DNA of 64,000 nucleotides from assembly GCA_030686995.1 (NCBI GenBank), contig CM060691.1:59837338-59901337 (forward strand). Direction: 5' to 3'. The DNA comes from Artemisia argyi (lineage: Eukaryota; Streptophyta; Magnoliopsida; Asterales; Asteraceae). The first letter of the stretch is position 1. Every line of letters begins with the position of its first letter. Position numbers and translations under genes: made by a program. Positions 22,301 to 34,335 of the stretch are shown piece by piece. The notes beneath the pieces were generated by a model, which saw only the letters and a program-made list of their open reading frames with translations, was not told the DNA's origin and searched no databases.

Positions 22301-24269
22301 AAAACCTGATTATGTTTATAAGTTAAAGAAAGCTTTGTATGGACTCAAACAAGCTCCCAAAGCTTGGTATGATCGATTAAAAGCTTTTCTTATTAAACAT
22401 GATTATTCCATGGGAATGGTAGATAACACTCTTTTCACTAAAAGGAAAGACCTAAGGGCACGTTTGGTATAGGGAATTTCAGAGATTAGAAATGAAGTAG
22501 AGAATAGAATTCAGAGAAATAGAATTGATGGAGAATTGTGATAAATTATAGTGTTTGGTAACCACAAAGAATTGACTCGAGAATTAGCATCAAATCACTT
22601 CTTATGTTTGGTAGGAAAAAAATAAAAATAAAATTCTTTTCTTCTCCACATTCGAATAATCAACAACACTGACCCAGATTGGGACCAACATCATGATCTG
22701 GAATTATTTCATAAATGATGATTTATGAACAAATTAATTACCCAATCGTTTTATGCTTACAAAATGGAATTAATGATCGAATTTATCAACTGATAAAGAT
22801 ATTCTGATTGAGTAGGTTAGCTTTTTTGAAAGAAAGATAGATGTATATGAATAAAACAAAACAACCTTTAACAAATGCAATTGACGAGCTTATGTTATAT
22901 ATGAAGTGATTAGTATACCAACAAAACAAAACATCTTTAAAAACAAATGATTTTACTTAACCTGGTTAATTGTTTTCCGTAAATGGAGGTTTTTCCCCAA
23001 ATCGCATGTGGCTATGGCTTTGTTTGAAAATTAAGAACTTTGGTGGAATGTGCTTTGCACGTGAGTAAGTATTTATACCCTCCTTTTTTGAAATGGCCTA
23101 CAAAGAAAAACACGGAGAATTGTTAAGCAATCCCATTTCCACATAAAATGGAGTGGAAATGAATGTAGTCAAAATTACAAAGGATGGCATATCTAGAGAA
23201 ATCTCATTTCTCCGTCTCTTCAATTCTCTACTCTACCAAACAAAAGAAAATAGCCCCATTTCATTTCTTTGCCTCCATTTCTCTTTACCAAATATACCCT
23301 AAATCTCATCATTGTCCAAATATATGTTGATGACATTATATTTGGATCGACTTGTCAAGACATGTGTGATGAATTTTCCAAAATCATGCATGATGAGTTT
23401 GAGATGAGTATGATGGGTGAACTTAACTTCTTCCTAGGATTACAAATAAAACAATTCGAAGATGGAATATTTTTTAACCAATCTAAGTACATTAAGGAAA
23501 TGCTTAAGAAGTTTGGCCTAGAAGACTCAAACCCATGAAAACTCCCATGTCTACGGAGGTAAAGCTCACAAAGGACGATGAAGGTGAGTCCGTAGATAAC
23601 ACCAAGTATAGAGGAATGATAGGAAGTTTACTATACTTGACGGCAAGTAGACCCGACATCATGTTTAGTGTCTGCCTTTGTGCCCGTTTTCAAGAGGATC
23701 CCAAAACCTCTCACCTAGAAGCGGTTAAGCGTATCTTCCGATACGTTAAAGGCACTATACACTTAGGATTATGGTATCCTAAGGAATCCGGCATAGAAAC
23801 CATTGTCTATGCGGATTCGGATCATGCGGGAGACTACGTAGATAGAAAGAGCACTAGCGGTATTTGCACGTTTATGGGATGTTATCTAACATCTTGGTTT
23901 TCGAAGAAACAAACCGCTCTTGCTATTTCTACCACCGAAGCCGAATATGTAAGCGCCGGAAAGGCATGTCAACAAGCACTATGGATGAAACAAGCTCTCG
24001 TAGACTATGGCATTAGGTTAGAAAATGTCCCCATTATGTGCGATAACAAAGGTGCGATAGATTTAAGTAAAAATCCGGTGCAACATTCTAGGACTAAACA
24101 CATAGAAATACGTCACCATTTTCTTAGGGATAATGTACAAAAAGGAAATATATCTATAAAAAAGGTTGCATCGGAAGACAACATTGCGGATATATTCACA
24201 AAACCCCTTAAGCGTGAATTATTCAACCACTTGCGTTTAGGATTAGGAATGATGGAACAAGTTGACTAA
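19329..24269 (+). pseudogene. Sirevirus gag-pol polyprotein gene, disrupted
   Basis: The frame opens at ATG 19329 with gag (ESDRFLYWKNRFETYVKS) and meets TAA at 19614-19616. It continues in the same frame from 19632. Numbering from 19632: a CCHC knuckle starts at Cys193 ([14 protein letters not shown]). The protease DSG has its Asp at 262. The integrase has an HHCC finger (LWHRRLGH...) and catalytic Asp451, Asp514 and Glu551. A TGA at 21387-21389 interrupts integrase. Reverse transcriptase resumes in frame (21606-22452: QMDVKSAFLNG, ALYGLKQAPKAWYDRL) and is split by a MITE (22456-23299) just before YVDD (23323-23334). RNase H (23535-24269: YADSDHAGD, STTEAEY) is one base out of frame because of a deletion near 23535. 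In an active element these products package, reverse-transcribe and integrate the RNA. Confidence 0.93.
22456..23299. mobile_element. Tourist-like (PIF/Harbinger) MITE inside the reverse transcriptase
   Basis: The ends GGGCACGTTTGGTATAGGGA (left) and, on the minus strand, GGGTATATTTGGTAAAGAGA (right) are inverted relatives. They are flanked by TAA at 22453-22455 and 23300-23302. Excising the 844 bp and one TAA copy would join the two RT halves in frame just before YVDD, so this is a clean insertion into a previously continuous gene. No coding capacity. Confidence 0.9.
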
Positions 24270-25244
24270 ATTATATTGAATTATTTCAAATTTATACTTG
24301 CATGAAATTCATTTTTCTTTCATTTTACCTATTCTGAGTCTAGGAATCTATTTTGCACAAAACTAAAGATTGAGAAAAGTTATTTTCTTTGCATAAACCG
24401 TTTTCTAAAACTCAATCAATTTTCTCTAAAAATTATTCTCACAATCTAGGAACCCCATGAAAATCATTTTCCTTGCATTGTTGACTAATCCTAAAAACAT
24501 TCTATTTCAAAATCATGCATAAATTCTCACATAAATTGTCAAGATATATAATCTAATATATGTCTTTGACATTCATGGTCGAGCAAAAATTGAATCAAGG
24601 AGATTATTTGGATTGTTTCTTAGGATCGTTATTTCTTTTTGCTTCTAGGAGTCGAAACAATCACAACTCCACATTTGTTGCATATAGACACTCACTAGGA
24701 TAAATTCATTAATAATAGTGTCATCTTGATCCATCATTAGTTATTCTCTCACTAATTATCCTTGCCTTTAATCTAAGATAGATGCCTTAGGAAGCTTAAT
24801 TGTGCTTACCTTTATTTGCTTTCTCTTGCTTGTTATATGTTGATTATTTGCTCTTGTGTTTATGTGTTTTTGCATGCATGCTATATCTTGATTAGATTAG
24901 ACTCTATATTGCCTAAGAGACTTGAACTTGTTTGAATTCTAATCCAAACACATAACCTTTCTGCAAATTTTCTGCTAAAAACCCAATTCTGGCAACCTGG
25001 AAATCACTAGATGGGCGGCCCCCTTAATTCTGTAAGGCGGCCCCCTTAATCATTAAGGGGACCGGCCATCTGATGGTCGGGTTTACAGAATCTTTTCTGC
25101 TTTTTAGCCCATTTCAACCTACATTTCCCATTTTTCACCAACACATTTTGTCCTAATCCTCCAAACAAACCTTATCCATCCTTAAACACACAAATCTTAC
25201 ACTATAAATATCCCCAATCCTCAAAGCTCTCCATTCATCCCATC

Positions 25245-25985
25245 ATGAACTCTCTAAACAAACCAAAATCAAAAGCCTCAAGGCTAGCAAGGATGACGGA
25301 AAAACCCGTTTGGCGAAGAAAAAGCCCTCGAAACAAATCCATCATCATAAATGAAGTTGGAAATCATTCCTCACCACCAACTTCTTATTTCCCAAACTTT
25401 GCATCAAACCAACAAAATCACTCATTTGATCCACTTTACAAATCATACAACATTGGCCAAACATCTTCCTTCAAGCCAAACTACACCTCTCAACCTCCAA
25501 CAACTTATCATGATCCATGCAAGTTTGATCAACCATCAAACTACAATTCCAACTACACAAACCCAACTCATCCATACCAAACCTATGATCCCTTTCACAT
25601 TGCCTCGGAAAAATAAAAGTTCCGTGATGAAATAAACCAAATCCATGATCTTAGTGATCTCCTTGCTATGCATCTTGCACAACGCAACAAAGGGCTACCT
25701 CCATCATCACCCTACGCAAATTGCCTTCCCCACTCTCTTAACTTGGATCAAGTTACAAATCACATTCACTTTTTCCCTTGTTGCATATTCCTTCAAAAAC
25801 AACTCCTCTACTTGAGTGAAGATATTTCTTGGATTGAATATCTTCTCACTCGCAATCATCCAATACCACCCTTAACACGATACAACATCGTGAGATACAA
25901 ACATCTAAGCTTTATGCTTATGTTTCTCTTCAAGCAAATAAAACAATCAACCATGGGTTGCAAGCAAGTCCAAGTGCTCTCTTAG
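25245..25985 (+). pseudogene. Sirevirus third ORF (env-like position), one nonsense codon
   Basis: One frame of 247 codons between pol and the 3' LTR, interrupted only by TAA at 25614-25616. The first half is basic (RLARMTEKPVWRRKSPRN), then Asn/Pro/Ser/Tyr-rich. The second half contains FRDEINQIHDLSDLLAMHL and a Leu/Phe-rich tail (LSFMLMFLFKQI). Sireviruses are known to carry an extra ORF here, sometimes called env-like. I see no signal peptide or convincing membrane anchor, so no function is assigned. Confidence 0.55.
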
Positions 25986-26191
25986 GCAAAATAGGACTAT
26001 GTATTCTTTTTTTTTTTTTTTAATATGCTCCAAGCATATTGAATGTTGTAATGTTTATCTTTCCTACAATGCTTGAATGAATCTATGTTTAGTTGCATAA
26101 TTGTTGCTTTTCATATATGTGTATCTTGCTCTCTTCAAATATTTTTGTAGCAAAGATCTCCATTGCTCATTCCCTTGGTGCTCTCAAATGA

Positions 26192-26378
26192 GGGGGAGTA
26201 TACATTAAGGGGGAGCTTTCTACCCGTTTAAACTTCCCTCGCGGAGCTTACTCGGCTTAACCTTTTTAATTAATACAAAAAGGGGGAGAAGAGAAATATA
26301 AACTACATAATACTTGTCTAAAAACAAGTTTTAGATATATTGAGTTTAAGGTTTTGTAATAATCAAAAAGGGGGAGAT
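26192..26378 (+). other. Multiple polypurine tracts of the Sirevirus
   Basis: GGGGGAG occurs four times (near 26192, 26209, 26282 and 26371). The last one, AAAAAGGGGGAGAT, directly abuts the 3' LTR and is the expected plus-strand primer. Repeated polypurine tracts upstream of the LTR are a known Sirevirus signature. Confidence 0.85.
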
Positions 26379-27708
26379 TGTTGACATAAATAATGCCTAA
26401 AAACATTATTAACATGTTATCAATATCTCTATGTTTTGATTATCACAAAATATAAACTCATAGAACTAAAACTTATGACATAAATAAGTATTTAGTGATT
26501 AATATTTCTCTTTACATCCAAATCACTTAAGGTATGAATAAACAAAGTGTTTAGTGTATCTTATGATCAAAGGAAAGTTTAATTAAGCAATTACAAAGTT
26601 TATTTAATTATATAAACATATTATATATTTTTGAAAAACACTTTTGGTAATAAAGAAAAATGTTTTATTCATACTAAATATATGAATTCAAATTTTTAAC
26701 CAAAATCAGTTAGTTTTTCACCAAATAAACTTTCCCCACTAAAAGACAAAGAATCTGGCCGTTTTAGCTGGGCGGCCCCCTTAATTATAAAGGGCGGTCC
26801 CCTTAATTTTAAGGGGGCCGGCCAAGGTTTAAGGGGACCGGCCACGCTCCTCTGTCAGATTCTGTTGCCTATAAATACCACCTTAAACCTGGATTTTTTC
26901 CTAACCTTTTGCACTACTAAACTTTCTGATCTAGATCCAATTCTCTATTCTTTTATCCTTTGATCATAAGTATATAAATTCTTTGTTTCAAAGTGATCCA
27001 ACCTTCATCCTCTCAAGTGCAAGAGAAGAATACTTCTATCCCTCAAGACAAGAAGTATTACAACTTGTTGTGATCTCCACATCCAAGTTGTTGGTGTATC
27101 ATCAAAGATCATTTACATTATTCTTTGTGAAGATTGTTGTGAATATTTGATTGTAGATAGTTGTGTTAGATATTGATTGTGTGATTAGTTAGTAGCTTGG
27201 TGTGAAGAAGATAAGATAGGTATTAGATTGGTGTGAAGAAGATAGGTGTGGAGTAGTTAGTCGTGAAGTAGATAGATTTGTAGAAGTTGTGTAGAAGGTG
27301 TGACTTAGGTGTGACGAAGTTATGGTGTGAGAAGCGGTGTGTAGATTGGTGTGTAAATTGGTGTGTATATTGGTGTGTACGGTTTTCTCTGCCATAAGGG
27401 AGCTTGTTGATATAGTGAAGAAAACTCTCGAGTTGGGTGCTCGGGGAGTGGAGTAGGGCAAGGAAGGTGTCCTTGTAGCCGAACCAATATAAATCTCTTG
27501 TCTCGCGGTTCGATCTTTCCATCTCCTACTTATTTCATTATTTATCATTATTATACTTTGTGTAGCATTAATTGTTTATATTGTATAAGACTTGAGATCA
27601 CATATTTTCGAATCTAAGTTTTAAAAGGCTAAGCAAAACTCTAAAACTAATTTTTATAACTAAGTAAAAAGACGTAAAACTATTCAACCCCCCTTCTAGT
27701 TTTCCACA
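26379..27708 (+). repeat. 3' LTR of the Sirevirus
   Basis: 1330 bp, about 99% like the 5' LTR. It is 24 bp longer because of two extra 12-bp ATTGGTGTGTAA-type units near 27350-27373. Confidence 0.92.
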
Positions 27709-28059
27709 CTATGATTTGTGTATCGTTTGAATTATCCATTTTGTGCTTTTACTTACATTATGGACTAACACCCTTGGGTGTTAGCCATGTTTATGAATAT
27801 TCTATGATAGTATTTCCATTTATTTTGATATATTGTCTTGTATTGCTTAGTTTACATGTTTATCGTTTCAATCCTCGTTTATTTGTTTAAGTAGTTTAAG
27901 TCTAGTATCACATGGACCAAGTGGGTATTGGATGTATATTATTAGAACATTTAAGTAGGGACGTGCTATTCTTACAGGACCAAGTGGATACCACTGATAA
28001 ATCACATATATTATATGACACAACTTTATGCATGCTCGTATTCTAATAAGTACATGGAC

Positions 28060-28380
28060 CAAATGGCCTAGGAGAACCAGATCCCTTCCAAAGGGATCCC
28101 CCCTTTGATAACAAAGGGATCCGCAGATCTGACACAGATTCACTAAAACACATATTTTGACCCAAAAAAAAGGTTTAACCTTTGTAGACTTTTTAGTGAA
28201 CTTATATTACCCATTTTAATCTTTATTCAAGCTTGAATAATAAGATATCTAACAACAAAACTTCAAAGATAAAAAAATCAACAAAACAGTTTTCACATTA
28301 TGCTTGACTTCACTAAAAATTTGATACAAGGACCTTACTCAGTTTTAAAAAATCATTTGTTTTAAAACTAGAGCCAACCC
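28060..28380. other. Internal remnant between the old LTR and a minus-strand Sirevirus LTR
   Basis: No coding sequence seen. Contains a palindrome-rich stretch at 28086-28124 built of GATCCCTTT / AAAGGGATC words. These resemble words in the adjacent minus-strand LTR at 29631-29651. Probably the residue of a heavily deleted element interior. Confidence 0.45.
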
Positions 28381-30272
28381 GTTCTGATACCAATTGTGAA
28401 AGCGGTAGAGGGGGTTGAATATGTTTTCATTTAAATCTTAAAACATTTGTATCAAATATAGTATAAACCATTGTGTCTGCTAATCTTGACGCGAGAATGC
28501 ATTTAACACATTAAGACATGTAAGGCAAACCCCTTAATATCACATAAGATTCTGCAAGACAAATGGTTTATAATAAATCAAGTTTCACCATTATTAGTCT
28601 AGTTTATTTTTCTGTTCTAAAAACATCCTTATGACAAATTGCCGATCAAGCTTGACGTAATTTGTAAAGTGTCAACACAAAGACAATCAACAATATAAAA
28701 GCAAGAATAAAAGTAAAGCGATAAGTAAGAAGGATGCGCAAACCAACATGAGGATTTATAGTGGTTCGGTCATGAAGCTCCTCTTCACCCTACTCCAATC
28801 CCCGAGTATCCAACTCGACAGTTACTTCACTAGATCAAAAACTCCATTCTCAGCGGAGAAACCTTACACAACACAGCTTACACTTTATCCGGTACAAAGT
28901 TAATACCGGGTCCTTCACACAAGTTAGAACTAAACCTCAAACGATGTCGCCTACACTTTATCCAGTATAAGGCTAGATACCGAGTTCCATTACAAAGGAG
29001 GAACCACTACATGATCAACACAACACATCATGAGGTCTAACATAACAAACCTTGTGTTTTATGACATGAACACATAAACCAACTAATCTAGTTGGAGATA
29101 CAAGAAGATGATACAAGAGAAGATCCAAGACAATGTATCTAATGGATATGAATGACTAAACTAAATGAACTTCCTTTAATAGAAAACCTTCAATGAAGAT
29201 CACAAGTTCCCTAAGCTTGTTGTGATAGATCTTCATGTATGTATGGTTGTGGTGGATGAGGATGTAAGATCTCTAAGCTTGCTTTGGAGGATCACTTCAG
29301 TAGGTAAGGATGCAAGATCTCCAGGCTTGCTTTAGAGGATCACTTCGGGAGTATGCTTACAACAAAATAAAAGTTAGAAGCATTTGATCATATAAGAAAG
29401 AAGGTGTTTTACATATTTTCCTACTGATCTAAATGTGTTAGAAAGGTGGATAGAAAGTGTGTGAAGTTAGAAGCATTATGATAGTATAAGAAAGAAGATG
29501 TTTTACATGTTTTCCTACTGATCTAAATGTGTTAGAAATGGTGGATAAAAAGTGTGTGAAAGGTGTGTCTAAATGGTGAGAAATAGTTTGCTATTTAAAG
29601 GCAAAAACGGAAAGCTGTTTACTGTTCACCCGGATCCCTTTGAAAGGGATCTAGCCTTTGTAAACCAAGGAATCCATGAGGGATCTGGCGATGCTCCTCT
29701 TTATTTGGGTTATGGGTCATGGGTCATGGAGTTTAAGTCATGGGTACCCAACATGATGTTATGCATGATGTCAAAGACATCTTGGGTTATGGGTTGTAAA
29801 CTTTGGATCATGGGTCATGTACTTTGGGTCATGGGATTTACCCATTGTGATGTCATGCATGATGTAATGCTCACTAATGCACATGGGTCATGGGTTTTGG
29901 GTTATGGATAGTCCAAGCCATTTTATTAGCAAATTACATTTAACTAGTTGATTTTAAAAATGTAATTAATAAATATTACTTATAAGTGTTTCATAAAAAT
30001 AGTTTTGGTTTTATATAAACTATTTTACTAGATGTGTTTAATGGTTTATTTGGGTTTAGATCATAACGCAACATAACAAACATGTACGAACCTGTGTTGT
30101 TGCATACAAGGACTTGAGGCGTCAAGAGATGTTGAGTGTATATTGAGACAAAATTAAATATGATTGCGAGTAACTTGTACATTTTACGTTATGTATTACA
30201 AGTTACACGGTTTGTAATCAATCAAAACAAACAAGACTGTATAGAGTAAATATCATAATATTTACACTAACA
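28381..30272 (-). mobile_element. Minus-strand Sirevirus-like LTR with PBS
   Basis: On the minus strand the PBS TGGTATCAGAAC (28381-28392) is preceded by an LTR end CTCTACCGCTTTCACA (28395). The LTR starts TGTTAGTGTAAATATT at 30272, giving about 1.88 kb. The block GAGCTTC..., CTCTCGAG / GTTGGATACTCGGGGATTGG (about 28770-28860, read inverted) corresponds to the conserved block of the intact Sirevirus LTR. The plus-strand segment 29690-29910 repeats GGGTCATGG many times. No pol is attached, so this is a truncated copy of a different family. Confidence 0.65.
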
Positions 30273-30273
30273 G

Positions 30274-31415
30274 GGATGATATCGTTATACATAACATGTT
30301 AAACGTATAAGTCGAGATGATATCGTTATACATGAGATGTTAACAAATGAGTCAAGATGATATGGTTATACATAACATGTTAAACGTATAAGTCGAGATG
30401 ATATGGTTATACATAACATCTTAAACGAATGAGTTGAGATGATATCGTTATACATAACATATTAAACGTATAAGTCAAGATGATATCGTTATACATGAAA
30501 TGTTAAACGAATGAGCCGAGATGATATCGTTATACATGAGATGTTAAACGAATGAGTCAAGATGATATGGTTATACATAAAATGTTAAACGTATTAGTCG
30601 AGATGATATGGTTATGCATAACATGTTAAACGAATGAGTCGAGATGATATGGTTATACATAAGATGTTAAACGAATGAGTTGAGATGATATGGTTATACA
30701 TGATATGTTAGATGATATCGTTATACATGAGATGTTAAACGAATGAGTCGAGAAGATATGGTTATATATAAAATGTTAAACATATAAGTCGAGATAATAT
30801 CGTTATACATGAGATGTTAAACGAATGAGTCAAGATGATGTGGTTATGCATAACATGTTAAATGTATAAGTCGAGTTGATATTGTTATACATGAGATGTT
30901 AAACGAATGAGTATGGATGATATCGTTATACATAACATGTTAAACATATAAGTCGAGATGATATCATTATACATGAGATGTTAACGAATGAGTTAAGATG
31001 ATATGGTTATACATAACATGTTAAACGTATAATTTGAGATGATATGGTTATACATAACATGTTAAACAAATGAGCCGAGATGATATCGTTATACATAACA
31101 TGTTAAACGTATAAATTGAGATGATATTGTTATACATGAGATGTTAAATAAATGAGTCGAGATGATATCGTTATACATAATATGGTAAACGAATGAGTCA
31201 AGATGATATGATTATACATGAGATGTTAAACGTATAAGTCTAGATGATATCATTATACATGAGATGTTAAACGAATGAGTCAAGATGATATAGTTATAAA
31301 TAACATGTTTAACGTAAAATTCGAGATGATATCATTATACATGAGATGTTAAACGGATGAGTCGATTTGATATGGATATACATAAGATGTTAAATGTATA
31401 AGTCGAGATGTTATG
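30274..31415 (+). repeat. 40-41-bp minisatellite, about 28 copies
   Basis: The unit is GATGATATCGTTATACATAA followed by CATGTTAAACGTATAAGTCGA, with substitutions. Two unit types alternate loosely: one with ATAACATG...GTATAAGTCGA and one with ATGAGATG...GAATGAGTCAA. This gives a dimeric period near 80 bp. Copies decay toward the right end. Confidence 0.9.
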
Positions 31416-33279
31416 ATTATTAACGAACGAGGACATGTCCTCTCCAGAAGGTTGGTAGGAAAAATAGCAGAGGTAATAAGCGAATGAGGGAAAACTATTA
31501 GAAATAGTTTAAACTTTCGAGAGGACATATCCTTGTCAAAACTTGGTTAACTCTTATCCTCAAAATTTTGGCGACAAAAGTTCCCACCAAAAGCTCTATT
31601 TTTTACTATAAAAGCAGATCAGCTGGTTGTTAACTCTTATCCACACAAACACATTACTATCTTATCCTTACAACGAACAACACATTACTCACTCTTATCA
31701 TCACAACCACCAACATACACGTTGTTATCATGAATATGGTGTGATTTGAAGCTTTTTCTTGTCGTTATGGATAAGGAGATGTAGTTTTGCAAGAATCGCA
31801 TCAACGTGACACTCGTGGTAAACTATACTATGCATGTCCTTTATCAAAGGTGAACAATTACATTTTTTTTGTGTAATATATAAATCATTTGGTTAGTTAA
31901 AAATAATTTCTTTTACTCTTTAATAGCCTCGGTCAAGGGATTTGGATGTGATTTTTTTATGGAATGAGGAACGACTCCGTTTAATGACCGACTCTCCTAG
32001 AGCTTCAACACATCCAATTCATTCCGCAGGACCTTCAAGAACTCCAAATTACTATGCAGGACCTTCTACAACTCCAACTTATTCTGCCAGACACCAAATT
32101 ACTCTGTAGGACCTTCTACAACTCCAACTTATTCTGCAGGACCTTCAAGATCAAGACCTATAAATGCAGATTGCTCAAACTGTAAGTTCTTGACTACAAA
32201 GATAAAGTTACTCGAGAAAACAATAGAAATGCATATGCATGCCAAGAACCATACACTTGACTCAGCTACACCATTTCACGACCTTTATAGTGACCTAGAA
32301 AATTTTGATTTGGAGTAATTTGTATGGTAGCGTTTACTTTAGGACTCGTTGTTTGTTCTGGAGTGATTCATGTGTTGCAAACTTTGTTTTCTTATACTTG
32401 TTAAGTTGTGTCGTTCGTGTCTGTAAGAAACGTGTTTAAGAACTACTGCTAAAAATAGTGTTATCTTTTGTTTGTCAAGTTATTTCGTTTAAGTCTGTGT
32501 GAAATGTGTCTGAGAACTCCTGCGTATTTTAAATAAAAGGTTTGCTTTCGTATGTTAATGTTTGAAAGTTTATCGATTCGTAATTTATTTCGTATGTATT
32601 TTACTTCTTTATTGGTTTTACATCGCGCAACGTAGTGCAACAACAATGCTTATGAAGTAGATGTGTTCCATCAATCCTATTGAATCGGCAAAACTTAGGA
32701 AATAACAAGTAGCATAACTTTATACGGTTTAACACCATTCGTTTTGAAGAATAGAAATAAAATGAGTTTGGTTTTTTAAGATCATTAATTTAAGTGGCTA
32801 TATTGTTTATTGGAAAGTGATATATGTTCACATTTGTCCTTCGTTTCCTTACAAAAAGTAATTTAAATCATTTATTTTTAATTTGAATCATTTTAAAATC
32901 ATTTATAATTAGTTTAGATTATTTTTTTTTAACTAATTAGGGTTTATAATTAGTTTAAATTATTTTTAATAAATTTTAATCATTTTTGACTATTTAAAAC
33001 ATTTATAAATAAAATAAATAATTTTCAAATATCTCACTTTCGGCGGGGACATGTACTCGCCAAAAGGGTTGGCGGAAAAAAAACGCGAGAACAATTAGCT
33101 AGCGAGGTAGAATAAGAAACTTTGGTCAAACTTTGATAAACTTTCATGCCTCCGCCAAAAAGTTGCATTGAATTTTACTGGTACAGTCAGCGAAATCATT
33201 GTCATTTAATTACTTTTAGCAGAGACAAATGTGTCTCCGCCAAAAGTTGGACGCCCGTCCTATTTTTGTTGTAGTGACA
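31416..33279 (+). mobile_element. CACTA-like element end with internal gene relic
   Basis: The right terminus reads CACTACAACAAAAATAGG on the minus strand (ending at 33279). Subterminal words GGACATGTCCTC...AGAAGGTTGG (31430-31455) and GGGGACATGTACTCGCCAAA (33046-33065) occur on both sides of the GRF-finger relic, with CTCCGCCAAAA repeats near the end. The left CACTA terminus is not seen; it may be lost or lie within the minisatellite. Confidence 0.5.
31735..32318 (+). pseudogene. GRF-type zinc-finger protein relic (transposon-associated)
   Basis: The first part gives TTTTGCAAGAATCGC (FCKNR) and, after a frameshift, QRDTRGKLYYACPLSK, the Cys-containing heart of a GRF zinc finger. A plausible GT-AG intron (about 31850-31926) follows. 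The second exon gives FLWNEERLRL, then repeats of the type GPSTTPTYSA, then a coiled coil (CSNCKFLTTKIKLLEKTIEM) and a C-terminus ending DLYSDLENFDLE at 32318. At least two frameshifts (in the finger and within the repeats) and an early stop disable it. GRF fingers bind nucleic acids. In plants such short genes are frequently found in or near transposons. Function here is unknown. Confidence 0.6.
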
Positions 33280-33507
33280 ACTAAAACCCTAGCAATTAAA
33301 AAGAATAACAAGACCTAAAAAAAGCTAAAACCTAATCGTAGACCCAAATAATTGGAACAAAAGCAACAATAGGAACTAATTCAACGTTGAATCGTTAATG
33401 TTAATATTATGATGAGAAAACGAATCAGGTTTATAGATCGATTAGGGTTGTTTGGATATTGTGAATCGCCAAGATCGCCACACGTGTGGAGAGGGCATCT
33501 TTTGCTA
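33280..33507. other. Gene-free stretch
   Basis: Short non-coding interval between the CACTA terminus and dioxygenase block B. Nothing recognisable. Confidence 0.5.
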
Positions 33508-34226
33508 TGATATTAAAAGGTTACATTACGTAAAAGTATATATATCTGAGATTGAAAGATTAGTTAGCCTTTAATTGCTGATTAACAAGGATAAAATTTT
33601 ATCTTTTCATGTTATCTGTATGGAAAAAGCAAGTCTTTAATATAGATGTGTGTAGCTTAGCTAAGTCGCTAAGATATGATCGGTTTTAACACTTTTCAAA
33701 AGCCAACTACAAATGTGCAACGAGTCAAGTTTGAGCCACCTCTTTTGATGATGTTACATGTCTTACAACTAGACCATGATGTTAAGCTAAGACTACTAGT
33801 AACGGTGACTCAACCTTTTTGGGGTCATCTTTGTCACTTTAGCGCTACATCAGCTTCTTTCTCTAAGATCAAACACATGGCCTTAAGCTCGTAGTAAGAC
33901 GACCCCAGTCACAACAATAACATGCCTCACAAAAATTATTTAAATAAAAACTCACATACACAAACCAAAATGCTACCATTCGGTCGCTTGAAGAATCGAA
34001 TCGATGCGTTCCTTGGGTATACTAGCTCATTTAGGGGGTGACGCGTTCACCAAGGATATACTGACTCAAAGTTGGGTCTCCATTACGACCTGTCTAAAAA
34101 ACAAGTTCATGATCTAAGAAGTGTTTAATGTACGTAATATTAATTTCAAAATAGACACTCGTGTAAATCAAAGAATCAGAGTATTCTAAAAAACAAAAGC
34201 TGTTACTGTAGACGTCTATATCCATC

Positions 34227-34234
34227 TATATATA
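34227..34234 (+). promoter_or_regulatory. Probable TATA box of the dioxygenase copy B
   Basis: TATATATA about 100 bp before the ATG, in the same place as in copy A. An 8-bp deletion relative to copy A lies just upstream. Confidence 0.45.
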
Positions 34235-34335
34235 CAAGCTATATACGTGTGGTATGAGCCAAACTTAAATGTTAGTATTTTCTCACAAATTAGTCTTTCT
34301 ATCATACCTAACGGAGTAACGGCTCAAGTCTACAT

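Larger units (their letters stand above)
17956..27708 (+). mobile_element. Full-length Sirevirus-type Ty1/Copia retrotransposon (9.75 kb)
   Basis: Two long LTRs (17956-19261 and 26379-27708) begin TGTTGACAT and end TTTTCCACA. They are flanked by the 5-bp target-site duplication CTATG (17951-17955 and 27709-27713). Downstream of the 5' LTR is an initiator-Met PBS. Upstream of the 3' LTR are repeated GGGGGAG polypurine tracts. The gene order gag-protease-integrase-RT-RNase H is that of Copia. The extra ORF after pol, long LTRs and multiple polypurine tracts are known traits of Sireviruses. Coding is broken by two nonsense codons, one MITE insertion and one single-base deletion, so the copy is not autonomous. 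The LTRs differ by about a dozen substitutions and a 24-bp indel, which indicates fairly recent insertion. Confidence 0.92.

Noticed and set aside
30262..30275. CACTAACA as a left CACTA terminus of the 31.4-33.3 kb element
   Set aside because: It does not match the right terminus and is better explained as the start of the minus-strand Sirevirus LTR ending in TAACA.
30274..31415. CRISPR-like repeat array
   Set aside because: Repeats are contiguous, without unique spacers, in a eukaryotic genome. It is a minisatellite.
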